NCBI GenBank assembly: GCA_031292435.1
Contig: JARLHD010000272.1
Coordinates: 1 to 53,249, forward strand
Direction of reading: 5' to 3'
Source of the DNA: Ignavibacteriaceae bacterium
Lineage (GTDB): Bacteria; Bacteroidota; Ignavibacteria; Ignavibacteriales; Ignavibacteriaceae
Length of the DNA stretch: 53,249 bases
In this document: in pieces, positions 25,370 to 34,162 of the stretch
Layout: the number at the start of each line of letters is the position of its first letter
How positions within the stretch are numbered: position 1 is the stretch's first letter
The notes under the pieces: generated by a model
What the model was told of the DNA's origin: nothing
The model's database searches: none
What the model saw: only the letters and a program-made list of their open reading frames with translations
Made by a program: the position numbers and the translations under genes

Positions 25370-26476
25370 GTGAATAACCGATTTAAAGAACTTGAACAGA
25401 TTGGACAAAGCATATGGCTTGATAATATCAGCAGAGATTTGTTAAATAATAAAGAATTAGAAAGACTTGTTGAAGAAGTAGGACTAAAAGGAGTTACAAG
25501 TAACCCCACAATTTTTCAGAAAGCAATAGGTAGTGGTTCCGCCTACGATGAACAGATTGAAATGCTATTATTAAAGAATGGCTCTTTAACTTCGGATGAA
25601 TTATTTGAAGATTTAGCCATAACCGATATACAGGGTGCTGCAGATGTATTATTTAATGTTTACGAGAAAACAGAAGGTGTCGATGGATTTGTAAGTATAG
25701 AGGTTTCTCCTGAACTGGCTTACGATACTGAAGGGACAATAAATGCAGCGCGTCGCTTAAATAAAAAGGTTAATCGTCCAAATGTTATGATTAAGATCCC
25801 AGCTACTCAGGAAGGTTTGCCGGCAATTAAACAGATGATTTCGGAAGGTGTTTGTATCAATGTTACACTTATATTTTCTCAGCAGGTATATGAACAGGTT
25901 GTAGAAGCATATATAGGCGGATTGGAGGAAAGAAATAAAAATAACGAAAGTATAAAGAAAATTAAATCTGTTGCCAGTTTCTTTATTAGCAGGATAGATA
26001 CTGCTGTTGATAAGGAACTTGATAAAGTGGATAATCAAATATTAAAAGGTAAGATTGCGATAGCAAATGCGAAATTAGTTTATGAAAAAAGCAAAGAAAT
26101 ATTTAATACTGACAGATTTAAGAAATTGAAGGAAAAAGGAGCTAGTATCCAAAGACTTCTTTGGGCAAGTACAAGTACAAAGAACCCATCTTATCCCGAA
26201 ACTATTTATATTGATGAGCTTGTTGGAGCAAACACTGTAAACACAATGCCCCCAGCCACTATCGAAGCATTTAAAACCAAGGGTAAAGTTTATAATGCAA
26301 TTGAAGATAAAGTCGAGGAAGCCAGGAAACAAATGAAATCCCTAAAAGATTTGAAAATTGATTTTACTGAAATAACCAAAAAATTAACTGTAGATGGGGT
26401 TGACTCATTTGCAAAGTCCTTCCGCGATTTAATATCGACAATTGAGAATAAGAAAAAGGTTGAACATGCCAGATAA
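25370..26476 (+). CDS. tal: Transaldolase (long form)
   Basis: It transfers a dihydroxyacetone unit between sedoheptulose 7-phosphate and glyceraldehyde 3-phosphate. The 368-residue protein belongs to the long transaldolase group found in actinobacteria and cyanobacteria. The evidence is SIWLDNISRDLL at the N-terminus, GVTSNPTIFQKAI, the Schiff-base lysine K142 in VMIKIPATQEG, and LLWASTSTKNP. The start is GTG at 25370, five bases after AGGAG; a GTG at 25364 would overlap the ribosome site. The C-terminus overlaps pgi by 11 bases. In many bacteria this type is fused to Pgi, but here they are separate frames. Confidence 0.94.
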   Translation: MNNRFKELEQIGQSIWLDNISRDLLNNKELERLVEEVGLKGVTSNPTIFQKAIGSGSAYDEQIEMLLLKNGSLTSDELFEDLAITDIQGAADVLFNVYEKTEGVDGFVSIEVSPELAYDTEGTINAARRLNKKVNRPNVMIKIPATQEGLPAIKQMISEGVCINVTLIFSQQVYEQVVEAYIGGLEERNKNNESIKKIKSVASFFISRIDTAVDKELDKVDNQILKGKIAIANAKLVYEKSKEIFNTDRFKKLKEKGASIQRLLWASTSTKNPSYPETIYIDELVGANTVNTMPPATIEAFKTKGKVYNAIEDKVEEARKQMKSLKDLKIDFTEITKKLTVDGVDSFAKSFRDLISTIENKKKVEHAR

Positions 26477-28154
26477 AGGGCAGGAGATATTAGCAACAGA
26501 GGATATTTTATTAGCAGTTGAAAATCGTTTACAGTTATGGGAGGAAAATAATTCCTGCGCTAGACTTTGGAATCTTGACTCAACTCTTTGGAAACAGAAA
26601 CCTGAAGAAAATATTGAATTATCAAACCGTCTGGGATGGCTGAATTTACCCTTATCAATGCAGAATCATGTTAATGAATTAAATGAGTTTGCGGAAAGCG
26701 TAAAAAAAGTTTTTGATAATATTGTCCTTTTGGGAATGGGGGGGAGCAGTCTGGCACCGGAGGTATTTTATAAAACGTTTGGAAAAAAAAAGGGGTATCC
26801 TGCTCTCACAGTTTTAGATAGCACCCATCCTTTGTCAGTAAGAAGAATCGTGGATATCTGTGATATCAACAGGACGCTGTTTATCGTTTCGAGTAAATCA
26901 GGCGGAACAACTGAAACTATGTCTTTCTTCTATTTATTTTATGATTCCTTATCGAAAATCGGTACTAATCCAGGGGATCATTTCATTGCTATTACCGATA
27001 AGGGTTCAGGAATTGAATCTATAGCTCTTGACAATAAATTCAAAAAGATTTTTATTACTCCTGGCGAAGTTGGGGGCAGATATTCAGCTTTGACTTATTT
27101 CGGACTAGTCCCTGCTGTTCTAATAGGGGTAGACATTAGTGAATTATTGAAGAATGCTGAAAAGATGGAAAAAAATTGTAGTAAAAATTCTGATCTTTTA
27201 TTGAGTGAGGGATTCAGACTGGGTGCATTACTTGGGGAACTAAATCTGAGGAAAAAGGATAAAATAACATTTTTTGCATCTCCAAAAATCTCTTCAATTC
27301 CCTCCTGGATTGAACAACTTATTGCTGAGAGTACGGGTAAAGAGGGGAAAGGAATAATCCCGGTAATATCAGAACCTACCGGTGCATTGGAAGTTTATGG
27401 CACTGATAGGGTTTTCATTCATTTAAGGGTCAAGGATGATGATAATACTAATTATGATAGCATTGTAGTAAAATTGAAAAATGCCGGATTCCCGGTTGTA
27501 GTTATTCATCTTGATGATGTTTATGACCTGGGAAAAGAGATTTATAAGTGGGAAATTGCAACTGCGATGGCTGGATCAATCATGGCAATTAACCCATTTG
27601 ATCAGCCAAATGTTCAACTTGCTAAAACATTAGCAAATGAAAGTATGGAGCAGTTTAAACAAACTGGTAAGCTTCCTGTTGAAACTCCTGCTATAATCCA
27701 AAATAATATATCCTTGTTTGGAAAATTTAACTCTAAAGATATAAAGCCAGCATTTATTGAATTTATTTCCAAGGCAGCAGCAGGAGATTATTTCTCAATT
27801 CAATGCTTCCTCCCTTTTTCAACTAATCTTGATTCTTCCATTGATAAACTTAAAATAGCTTTGAGGAACAAATTTCATATCGCAGTTACATCCGGTTATG
27901 GTCCACGGTTTTTACATTCGACCGGGCAACTTCACAAAGGAGATGGAAATAAAGGTTTATTTATTCAATTTACTTCAGATGCTGTATATGATATTGATGT
28001 CCCGGGAAGGGGATATTCTTTTGGTACACTTATAACTGCACAAGCGCAAGGAGATTTAAAAGCATTAAGAAATAATGGTAGAAGAGTTATTAGTATTCAT
28101 TTATCCGGAAATCTGAATGATCATATTGATTATTTTACATCCTTATTAAATTAA
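26466..28154 (+). CDS. pgi: Glucose-6-phosphate isomerase
   Basis: It interconverts glucose 6-phosphate and fructose 6-phosphate. The 562-residue protein has LLGMGGSSLAPEVF, the SIS motif SSKSGGTTETMSFF, GGRYSALTYFGLVPA and a C-terminal LHSTGQLHKGDGNKGLF. These match the isomerase half of bifunctional transaldolase/isomerase proteins. The ATG at 26466 follows AAGG by seven bases and lies inside the end of tal, in another frame, with an 11-base overlap. That implies translational coupling. An in-frame TTG at 26442 without a ribosome site is rejected. Confidence 0.93.
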   Translation: MPDKGQEILATEDILLAVENRLQLWEENNSCARLWNLDSTLWKQKPEENIELSNRLGWLNLPLSMQNHVNELNEFAESVKKVFDNIVLLGMGGSSLAPEVFYKTFGKKKGYPALTVLDSTHPLSVRRIVDICDINRTLFIVSSKSGGTTETMSFFYLFYDSLSKIGTNPGDHFIAITDKGSGIESIALDNKFKKIFITPGEVGGRYSALTYFGLVPAVLIGVDISELLKNAEKMEKNCSKNSDLLLSEGFRLGALLGELNLRKKDKITFFASPKISSIPSWIEQLIAESTGKEGKGIIPVISEPTGALEVYGTDRVFIHLRVKDDDNTNYDSIVVKLKNAGFPVVVIHLDDVYDLGKEIYKWEIATAMAGSIMAINPFDQPNVQLAKTLANESMEQFKQTGKLPVETPAIIQNNISLFGKFNSKDIKPAFIEFISKAAAGDYFSIQCFLPFSTNLDSSIDKLKIALRNKFHIAVTSGYGPRFLHSTGQLHKGDGNKGLFIQFTSDAVYDIDVPGRGYSFGTLITAQAQGDLKALRNNGRRVISIHLSGNLNDHIDYFTSLLN

Positions 28155-28228
28155 ACTTTAGATATCGATAATAAATAAATTCAGATTGTTGTTCATTTTG
28201 GGGAAGATGTTTAGTGACGCGGTGCAAT

Positions 28229-29494
28229 TTATTTCGGGTCTTTCATATGAATTATTTCACTAAATTGTCTTGCGATTGACTGTCGTTCGAATTTTTTTAC
28301 ATATTCAAGATTAGTTTTGAAATTTTCAGATAAATCAAAAAAGTCACTACCATTTTGGTTATAATTAAATATCATACCTGCATTTGAATTCTTCAGGATT
28401 TCGCTTACTTCTTTATTATCATTGCCAAATGCTATAATTGGTTTACCAGTTCTCAAATATTCAAAGAGTTTACCAGGAACATGTCTTGGTTCGCTTGCAC
28501 AAACAAGAAGGAATTTTGCATTTAATAGCTGATTAACCAATTCTTTATATGGTAAGAATCCTGCATATTCGGCATATGCTTCCAGACCTGCATTAGCAAT
28601 TTCATTTTTTATAGCTGGGCTGACAGAACCGATAAATTTTAGTTTAAGGTTTTGTCCAGAATCAATTTTGTGCTTAATCAATTTCCAGAAATTAACCGGA
28701 TTCTGATAATCGAAAATATTGCCTGCATGGACAATCGTATTGTTAACGTTAGTCCTTTCGCAAACAACATTATTAAAAGAATCTTCATCATATCCCCAGT
28801 ACAAAACAAAAGACTTTTCTTTTAAGAATGCATACTTCCTGGAGTAATCATCTTTCATAGTATGTGTGATAAAAATTGAAGCCTTAGAATGTTTAAGAAC
28901 TTTTCTTTCGAAATAATTATCAAGCGCCAGGGTAATTTTACTTCTTTTAAATGCTTTATAATATATTATATCAATCCACGGATCAATAAACACAGGATAG
29001 TGGGGAATTCTGAATAATTTACTTAATCTGAGTGCTATAAGCTGAGTGGAATGAGGGGGGCCTATAGATATTATTGCGTCAATTTTATTTTTACTTATAA
29101 TTTTTTTCCCCAGCCTGACCGCATTGAAATACCATCCAATCCTGGCGTCAGGAACAAACAAATTCATTCTGATCCAAATTGATAACCGATGAGTAAGGTT
29201 TTTATTTGTTGAAGAAATAGTTTCCGAATCAATTATATGTTCATTCTTATGCCGACCGGTAAATATTTTATACAATCTGAATGGCTCAAATGATTTGGAT
29301 TTATATACTTTCAGAGCAGGATTGATTTCATTAAGCATGCTTTCATCCATCCTGGTATAAGAATCTTCAGCCACAGTAAGGACATAAGGCTCACAATCAA
29401 ATTCCGGCAAATGCTTAATTATTTTTAAAGGCCAGTGTACAGAAGCTTTTCCCGATGGTGGCCAAAAGTATGATATGACTAATACTTTTTTCAT
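28229..29494 (-). CDS. Glycosyltransferase family 4-like protein
   Basis: A 421-residue GT-B glycosyltransferase. The N-terminal half begins KKVLVISYFWPPSGKASVHW, typical of GT4 enzymes with a glycine-containing donor loop. The C-terminal nucleotide-sugar domain has IVHAGNIFDYQNPVNFW, LKFIGSVSPA and CASEPRHVPGKLFEYLRTGK, with the E in LFEY corresponding to the EX7E region. It probably works at the cytoplasmic face on a surface glycan, but donor and acceptor cannot be read from the sequence. It is convergent with pgi. On the minus strand it follows the TlpA gene by 35 bases. Confidence 0.85.
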   Translation of the reverse strand: MKKVLVISYFWPPSGKASVHWPLKIIKHLPEFDCEPYVLTVAEDSYTRMDESMLNEINPALKVYKSKSFEPFRLYKIFTGRHKNEHIIDSETISSTNKNLTHRLSIWIRMNLFVPDARIGWYFNAVRLGKKIISKNKIDAIISIGPPHSTQLIALRLSKLFRIPHYPVFIDPWIDIIYYKAFKRSKITLALDNYFERKVLKHSKASIFITHTMKDDYSRKYAFLKEKSFVLYWGYDEDSFNNVVCERTNVNNTIVHAGNIFDYQNPVNFWKLIKHKIDSGQNLKLKFIGSVSPAIKNEIANAGLEAYAEYAGFLPYKELVNQLLNAKFLLVCASEPRHVPGKLFEYLRTGKPIIAFGNDNKEVSEILKNSNAGMIFNYNQNGSDFFDLSENFKTNLEYVKKFERQSIARQFSEIIHMKDPK

Positions 29495-29529
29495 TTATAT
29501 AAAAATAAAGAAAAAAGCGGATGTTTCAA

Positions 29530-30066
29530 TCAGGATTTATTAAGGAGCTTATTTATTTGATCTGTAAATTCTGACTTAGGAACTAATCCGATATGTTTAT
29601 TTACTATCTCGCCATTTTTATTTATAACAAAAGAAGTTGGAATTCCATCAACCCCGCCATAGCGTTGAACCAATTCAGGTGTACCATAGACAACAGTATA
29701 ATTTATTCCGAACTTTTGTATAAATGGAACAACTTCTGATTTAGTATCAGAATCAAGGGAAACACCGATAACAACTACATCTTTACCATATTCTTTTTGT
29801 ATTTCAATCAGGTCAGGAATTCCTTTTCTGCAGGGGGGACACCAGGTAGCCCAAAAATCAAGGATTACTATTTTTCCGTTATAGTCTGATAGGTTTATAT
29901 TTTTCCCATCAGTAGAGGTCAATGTAAATTCGGGAGCTTTATTATTATTATTGTCTAACAAAGTTGATGTTTCCTGATTATCAGAGGGTTTCTTTTCGTT
30001 ATTAGTGCTTTTAGAACATCCTACCAAAGTAGAAATTAACAAAAATGAAAGAAATAAATTATACAT
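29530..30066 (-). CDS. TlpA/ResA-like thioredoxin lipoprotein
   Basis: A 178-residue thiol:disulfide protein. The signal peptide ends in a lipobox LVGC with C17 as the lipidated cysteine. An Asn/Ser-rich linker follows, then a thioredoxin fold with APEFTLTSTDG, DFWATWCPPCRKGIPDL (active-site C76 and C79), VIGVSLDSD and the cis-proline region GIPTSFVINKNG. Relatives reduce disulfides in the periplasm, for example during cytochrome c maturation or stress. No cytochrome genes are adjacent. The preceding gene on this strand is a small membrane protein 18 bases away. The lipid anchor is inferred from the motif. Confidence 0.92.
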   Translation of the reverse strand: MYNLFLSFLLISTLVGCSKSTNNEKKPSDNQETSTLLDNNNNKAPEFTLTSTDGKNINLSDYNGKIVILDFWATWCPPCRKGIPDLIEIQKEYGKDVVVIGVSLDSDTKSEVVPFIQKFGINYTVVYGTPELVQRYGGVDGIPTSFVINKNGEIVNKHIGLVPKSEFTDQINKLLNKS

Positions 30067-30084
30067 TTTTCGCTCCTAGTAATA

Positions 30085-30342
30085 TCATTTATGAGTATTT
30101 AAATCAAGTTCGGCACTCACTTTCTTAACAGGTTCCTCATGGTTTGAAGGATTAAAAGTAGGGGGATAAGGTCCTTTTTCAGCTACTTGAACAGTATTAT
30201 TCATAATAAAGAAAATCAAAAGGACAATTATAAAAAAAACTGTCCAGACTGTATTTTTGAACCTTGGGTCGATAAACGGTTTTTTTACAGTTATGTTTTT
30301 GCCTATCTGTCTTTCCTTAATATTGTTCTTTTTTTGTGCCAT
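30085..30342 (-). CDS. Small single-pass membrane protein, unknown function
   Basis: I do not recognise this 85-residue protein. Residues 1-30 are basic (KKNNIKERQIGKNITVKK), and residues about 32-47 form one strongly hydrophobic helix (VWTVFFIIVLLIFFI). The rest is a polar, proline-rich tail containing GPYPPTFNPSNHEEP. By the positive-inside rule the N-terminus is cytoplasmic and the tail periplasmic. It sits 18 bases upstream of the TlpA-like gene on the same strand, so cotranscription and a shared envelope role are plausible. The codon pattern looks genuine, and the reading frame does not overlap another gene. Confidence 0.7.
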   Translation of the reverse strand: MAQKKNNIKERQIGKNITVKKPFIDPRFKNTVWTVFFIIVLLIFFIMNNTVQVAEKGPYPPTFNPSNHEEPVKKVSAELDLNTHK

Positions 30343-30448
30343 ATGTATGTGATGATTAAAATTTAATTTGGATTCATTAAAAATAAGGAAATTGATAAGA
30401 AATCCTAAAGTAAAAAAAATATCTTAGGAAAGTGGCAAATAATTGATT

Positions 30449-31921
30449 TTAGGATTCACTGAATGTAAGAATATGACTAGCATATCCTTTAAGTTCAATA
30501 AATAGTCCGGGGGATTTTATCTCAGAAACTAAACGATCAAAATCCTTCCCATTCAACAGGTCAAACATATTAAAAATAGCTCTATTTGAAACTGAATCAA
30601 TTTTTATCCTGCACTGGCTTGTAATTTCAGAATAGTTGATAATTACTAAAGTTCTTTCTGTTTTGTAGGACCATTGCCATGCTAAAAAATTCTGGTATGA
30701 TAAATTTCCATTTCCAGCAGTAATTGGTTCAAGAAGTTCCCAATTCCCGAGTATAAAAATATCCTGTTTAGTAATATTTAATAATTTTTCATAGTATCGG
30801 TTAACCGTATTCGATATTTTTTCTTCCGGTTCCCTGCCAAGCTGAACAGGAAGCCTTATTTTTTTCCCATCAAATTGACCATCGTAGTAAAATTTCATAC
30901 CCTGGATAGTACCAATAACTGTTGCAGCTGCCAGAGATCTGAATTTACCAAATTTTGAAACTGCCCGGGGTTCATCATGGTTTTCAATAAATCTGACAGA
31001 TTTATTCTGAAAATCTTTGTCTGCCTTTAAATGCGCAATAACATCCGGCAGATATCCGGATACAAGCCGATCGGTCAATCTTTTATCATAAGTATAATTG
31101 AAGCCAAGCTGCTGAAGATCCCATTCTAAGTCCCAGTAAGCCTCAGCAAGGAAAATAAAATCATTGTTTTTTTCTTTAACCTTTTTTATAGCTATATCCC
31201 AAAACTCATTAGAGGGTCTTTTTAAATTGGATTTATTAAGTACTCCCATCCATGTGTTATAAAAAACATTGTTCAAGGGAAGCATAGCCATATCACATCT
31301 TAGACCATCGCATACTTCGACTAATTTTAACAAAATATTACATAGATATTCTCTAGCATTTATACTAAAATAATTCACCTGAACAGTATCCTGCCATGCC
31401 GGGAATAGTGGATCTCTGCCATGTGCAAGGATAGTACCTGGGTTATATTGACTTCTAAAAAAAGTGAAGGGATCTTTTTGCAGGAGTTCTTCATCAACCT
31501 GTAGAAAAATATCAGGATTAGCTTCAAGAATAGAGGAATCAATACTAAAATGATTCGGTACAAAATCAAGAATAAGTTTTATACCAATATTGTTTAGTCT
31601 TTTTCTTAATTCAACGAGATCCCCCCATGTACCAATTTCAGGATTAACATCATATTCATCAATAGCATAAGGGGAACCGATTACATCTTCTTTTTTCCAA
31701 CCTTTTAAGGCTTTGTCGTACGAATTTATTAAGTCTGGGGTAAAACAATATTTACTAACAATATTTGGGGATGTTTTCCATAACCCCATCAACCATACTA
31801 TGTTTATTCCTTTCTGAGCAAGATCAGAAAAAAATGTAAAGGGGAGATCAGATAATTTTTTACCTATCTTTTTAAGCCAGACTCTGGTATTTATTTCATA
31901 AAGTTTTGGGTTATTTCGCAT
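30449..31921 (-). CDS. GH13 family alpha-amylase-like glycosidase, cytoplasmic
   Basis: A glycoside hydrolase family 13 protein of 490 residues. The four conserved regions are all present: DFVPNHFS (I), GLRCDMAML with the nucleophile aspartate (II), FLAEAYWDLEW with the general acid glutamate (III) and FIENHDEPRA (IV). A C-terminal beta domain follows. There is no signal peptide (MRNNPKLYEINTRVWLKKIG), so it acts inside the cell on alpha-glucans or oligosaccharides. Substrate and reaction (hydrolase, transferase or phosphorylase) are not readable. The ATG at 31921 is chosen. A TTG at 31945 would add eight residues; neither has a strong ribosome site. Confidence 0.88.
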   Translation of the reverse strand: MRNNPKLYEINTRVWLKKIGKKLSDLPFTFFSDLAQKGINIVWLMGLWKTSPNIVSKYCFTPDLINSYDKALKGWKKEDVIGSPYAIDEYDVNPEIGTWGDLVELRKRLNNIGIKLILDFVPNHFSIDSSILEANPDIFLQVDEELLQKDPFTFFRSQYNPGTILAHGRDPLFPAWQDTVQVNYFSINAREYLCNILLKLVEVCDGLRCDMAMLPLNNVFYNTWMGVLNKSNLKRPSNEFWDIAIKKVKEKNNDFIFLAEAYWDLEWDLQQLGFNYTYDKRLTDRLVSGYLPDVIAHLKADKDFQNKSVRFIENHDEPRAVSKFGKFRSLAAATVIGTIQGMKFYYDGQFDGKKIRLPVQLGREPEEKISNTVNRYYEKLLNITKQDIFILGNWELLEPITAGNGNLSYQNFLAWQWSYKTERTLVIINYSEITSQCRIKIDSVSNRAIFNMFDLLNGKDFDRLVSEIKSPGLFIELKGYASHILTFSES

Positions 31922-32200
31922 AGTACTTGAAAATATTGAGAACAAACATATTAAAAAATATCCAAATAAATAATGACCATTCGATTTAGTGAAATTATCT
32001 TTATTCCTCCTTTCTTAAACATATTTTGAAATAGAATACAACATGAATATATTCCAAGATAATCTTAATATATTATTAAAATTGTATGTAAATATGTATT
32101 TTTGATCTAAACTATGCATTAGGCCGATTATTAGCGAATCTCTTACAGCGGGTATTTTATTAAAATAATTAACAAGCCATAAGAAAATAATTAAGGTAAA
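31922..32200. other. Divergent intergenic region, 279 bp
   Basis: The gap lies between the amylase (-) and the membrane protein at 32201 (+) and is very A+T-rich. I see no ORF of note, no RNA gene and no strong hairpin. TTAAGGT just before 32201 is that gene's ribosome site. Promoters for both genes must lie here, but no element stands out. Confidence 0.6.
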
Positions 32201-33181
32201 ATGATGATAACAACCGAAAAGACTATAGAAAAGCCCATTAACAATAATATACCTGATTCAGAAAGTAACATTCTTGAAGAAAAAGTAGAGGCATATAAAA
32301 AAGTGGCAATTAGCCAAATCAGGTTTTCAGTAGTAATAAAACCTGCATTTATATCCTTTGTAGCACTTATTTTTTCATTTTTTCTGGATCTTGCAAATGT
32401 ACCTTTATTGGGGAACATATCTTCTAAAATGGCTAAGGGTCTTTTTCCGACCTGGCAGTCAAATACTGAAGCCTTAGTGCCATATAGTTTTTGGTGGATT
32501 CCTGTTGTGATATACGTTCTTTTCTTTGCCCTTTCATTAAGTGCGTTTATTAAATTAAAGAAGGAAGTAATACGAAGACCATCTACAGAAACAATTGATA
32601 AAATAATTTCTTCTTATACTACCATAACGGATAGTATTGCAATGTCACTTCCATTAATAGGGGCGGCAATACTTCTAATAAGTATTAAATTAGGAGAGGA
32701 GGTGTTTCTTGGATTATCTGTCCCCTTTGAGGTAAAAGCATTAATAATTCTAGCAATAGGAAAATTATTTGAACCTGTTTTGGATCAGTTAGGACTTGAA
32801 TTTCAAAATGTTGTTGATAATGTTAAAAACATGAAAGACCGCTATTATACTCAATTACAGATCAGAAATTCAAAGAGTATAGTAAAACAGTTAAGTATGC
32901 AGTCAGGCAACCGTACCTCATTACCTGAAATATCCGGCAGGGAGCTTGAACAATATAAATTGGTTCTGGATCAAACTTCCAAATTAAGCGAGATGATACT
33001 AAAGAATTTTAATTCTGTTTATGAGGTACTTGAAAAAATTAATGGAATGCAGGGCTTGACTGCAGATAAAATAGAGCACCTGAAGATAATGGCTGATTCT
33101 ATTTCAAACGCTACAAGTAATTTGAATGATGAGCGAACTTTAACAGGATTAAAATATTTGGAATCTATTGTTAAAAAGTAG
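32201..33181 (+). CDS. Four-helix membrane protein, possible distant MotA/TolQ/ExbB-like subunit
   Basis: An unrecognised 326-residue protein. Hydrophobic segments lie at about 44-64, 97-116, 145-163 and 176-193. The third and fourth read SLPLIGAAILLISIKLGEEV and EVKALIILAIGKLFEPVL. This pattern resembles the paired conserved helices of the MotA/TolQ/ExbB proton-channel family, but the similarity is by eye and weak. Residues 195-326 are polar and helical (LEFQNVVDNVKNMKDRYYTQ, KLSEMILKNFNSVYEVLEKI), probably cytoplasmic coiled coil, a little like the tail of PorL/GldL. AAGG precedes the ATG pair at 32201 and 32204. The next gene follows after nine bases. A non-motor function is quite possible. 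Confidence 0.6.
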   Translation: MMITTEKTIEKPINNNIPDSESNILEEKVEAYKKVAISQIRFSVVIKPAFISFVALIFSFFLDLANVPLLGNISSKMAKGLFPTWQSNTEALVPYSFWWIPVVIYVLFFALSLSAFIKLKKEVIRRPSTETIDKIISSYTTITDSIAMSLPLIGAAILLISIKLGEEVFLGLSVPFEVKALIILAIGKLFEPVLDQLGLEFQNVVDNVKNMKDRYYTQLQIRNSKSIVKQLSMQSGNRTSLPEISGRELEQYKLVLDQTSKLSEMILKNFNSVYEVLEKINGMQGLTADKIEHLKIMADSISNATSNLNDERTLTGLKYLESIVKK

Positions 33182-33190
33182 AGGACAATA

Positions 33191-34153
33191 ATGATCAGAA
33201 AAAATCGTGATACTAAGTTTATAATATATCAAGTTCTCTACATTTTTGTAATAACTGTCCTTGCTTTAAAGGGAGCAAACCTTGATCTAAGCCGCGTAGT
33301 AAAAAAAGATACTGTAGTAAGCAAAAGTGTAAGGGATTCACTTGTTGCATTAATAGATACTCTTTACAAAAAAGGAGTAAACTTTAATATTAAAGTCGAT
33401 GAAAATGCTGCAGTAGAGAATGTAGAACTAAAGGAAAAGCTGGCTCATATGAATGAACGAGTTGCAGATTTAACCAAGGAGATAAGGGAAGCACCACCTG
33501 ATATTGTAACACCACAACCAATAAAAGAAGAATCCAAAGAACAAACCAAAATTCTTCAATCTCCTTTGGCGATAAGCCAAACCTTTATACAGAACACATG
33601 GAATAAAGCAAAGAATACCGGAAATGTGCCTACGTATATTTATGATTCAAGGAATATGTCAACCCCCATTACAGTAGTATCACCGGGGCAGGAAAAAGTA
33701 TTTGATCTGACTGATCAGAAGGAAATTATAGTAAAGTTTGGAAGTCAGGAACAAAGAGTACCGGTTAATCCACGAAGACCAACAGAAATCAAAATAACCA
33801 GAGCTACTACCAAAATGGATGCATCAGATATTTATGTAACTGAACTCCAAAGAATAACCGGTTTTACAGTTACTATTATAGATGAACGTCCTGATCAGTT
33901 AAAGGTTTCCTATTCAGGGCCAATATCAGTAAACGGTCCAACTAAGGATGCCAAGGGTAATATGGTTTACCAGGTAACTTTGAATATTGCTTCCAGTGAA
34001 CAGAAATTTAATGATTGGACTGACAGGAACAGGGATCTTAAAACGAATGATGGAAAATATAAAGCTAACTTCTTCTTTACGGCTGTTGATCAGAGGACAA
34101 AAAACAAAGTTCAGGTAGGAGATGCCTTTTATTTTACAGATTACTCTAAATAA
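33191..34153 (+). CDS. Single-pass membrane protein with periplasmic domain, possible MotB/TolR/PorM-like partner
   Basis: An unrecognised 320-residue protein. A basic start (MIRKNRDTK) is followed by one transmembrane helix (about 10-27, FIIYQVLYIFVITVLALKG). Then come a helical, probably coiled-coil stretch (73-100), a Pro/Glu/Lys linker (101-125) and a beta-rich C-terminal domain (about 150-320) that presumably lies in the periplasm. The N-terminus vaguely resembles GldM/PorM (charged residue, YLV-like helix, LALK/N). No acidic residue lies inside the helix, unlike MotB or TolR. It is cotranscribed with the four-helix protein, nine bases apart. The pair's architecture, not clear homology, suggests an envelope machine. 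Confidence 0.6.
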   Translation: MIRKNRDTKFIIYQVLYIFVITVLALKGANLDLSRVVKKDTVVSKSVRDSLVALIDTLYKKGVNFNIKVDENAAVENVELKEKLAHMNERVADLTKEIREAPPDIVTPQPIKEESKEQTKILQSPLAISQTFIQNTWNKAKNTGNVPTYIYDSRNMSTPITVVSPGQEKVFDLTDQKEIIVKFGSQEQRVPVNPRRPTEIKITRATTKMDASDIYVTELQRITGFTVTIIDERPDQLKVSYSGPISVNGPTKDAKGNMVYQVTLNIASSEQKFNDWTDRNRDLKTNDGKYKANFFFTAVDQRTKNKVQVGDAFYFTDYSK

Positions 34154-34162
34154 TTAAGAGTT

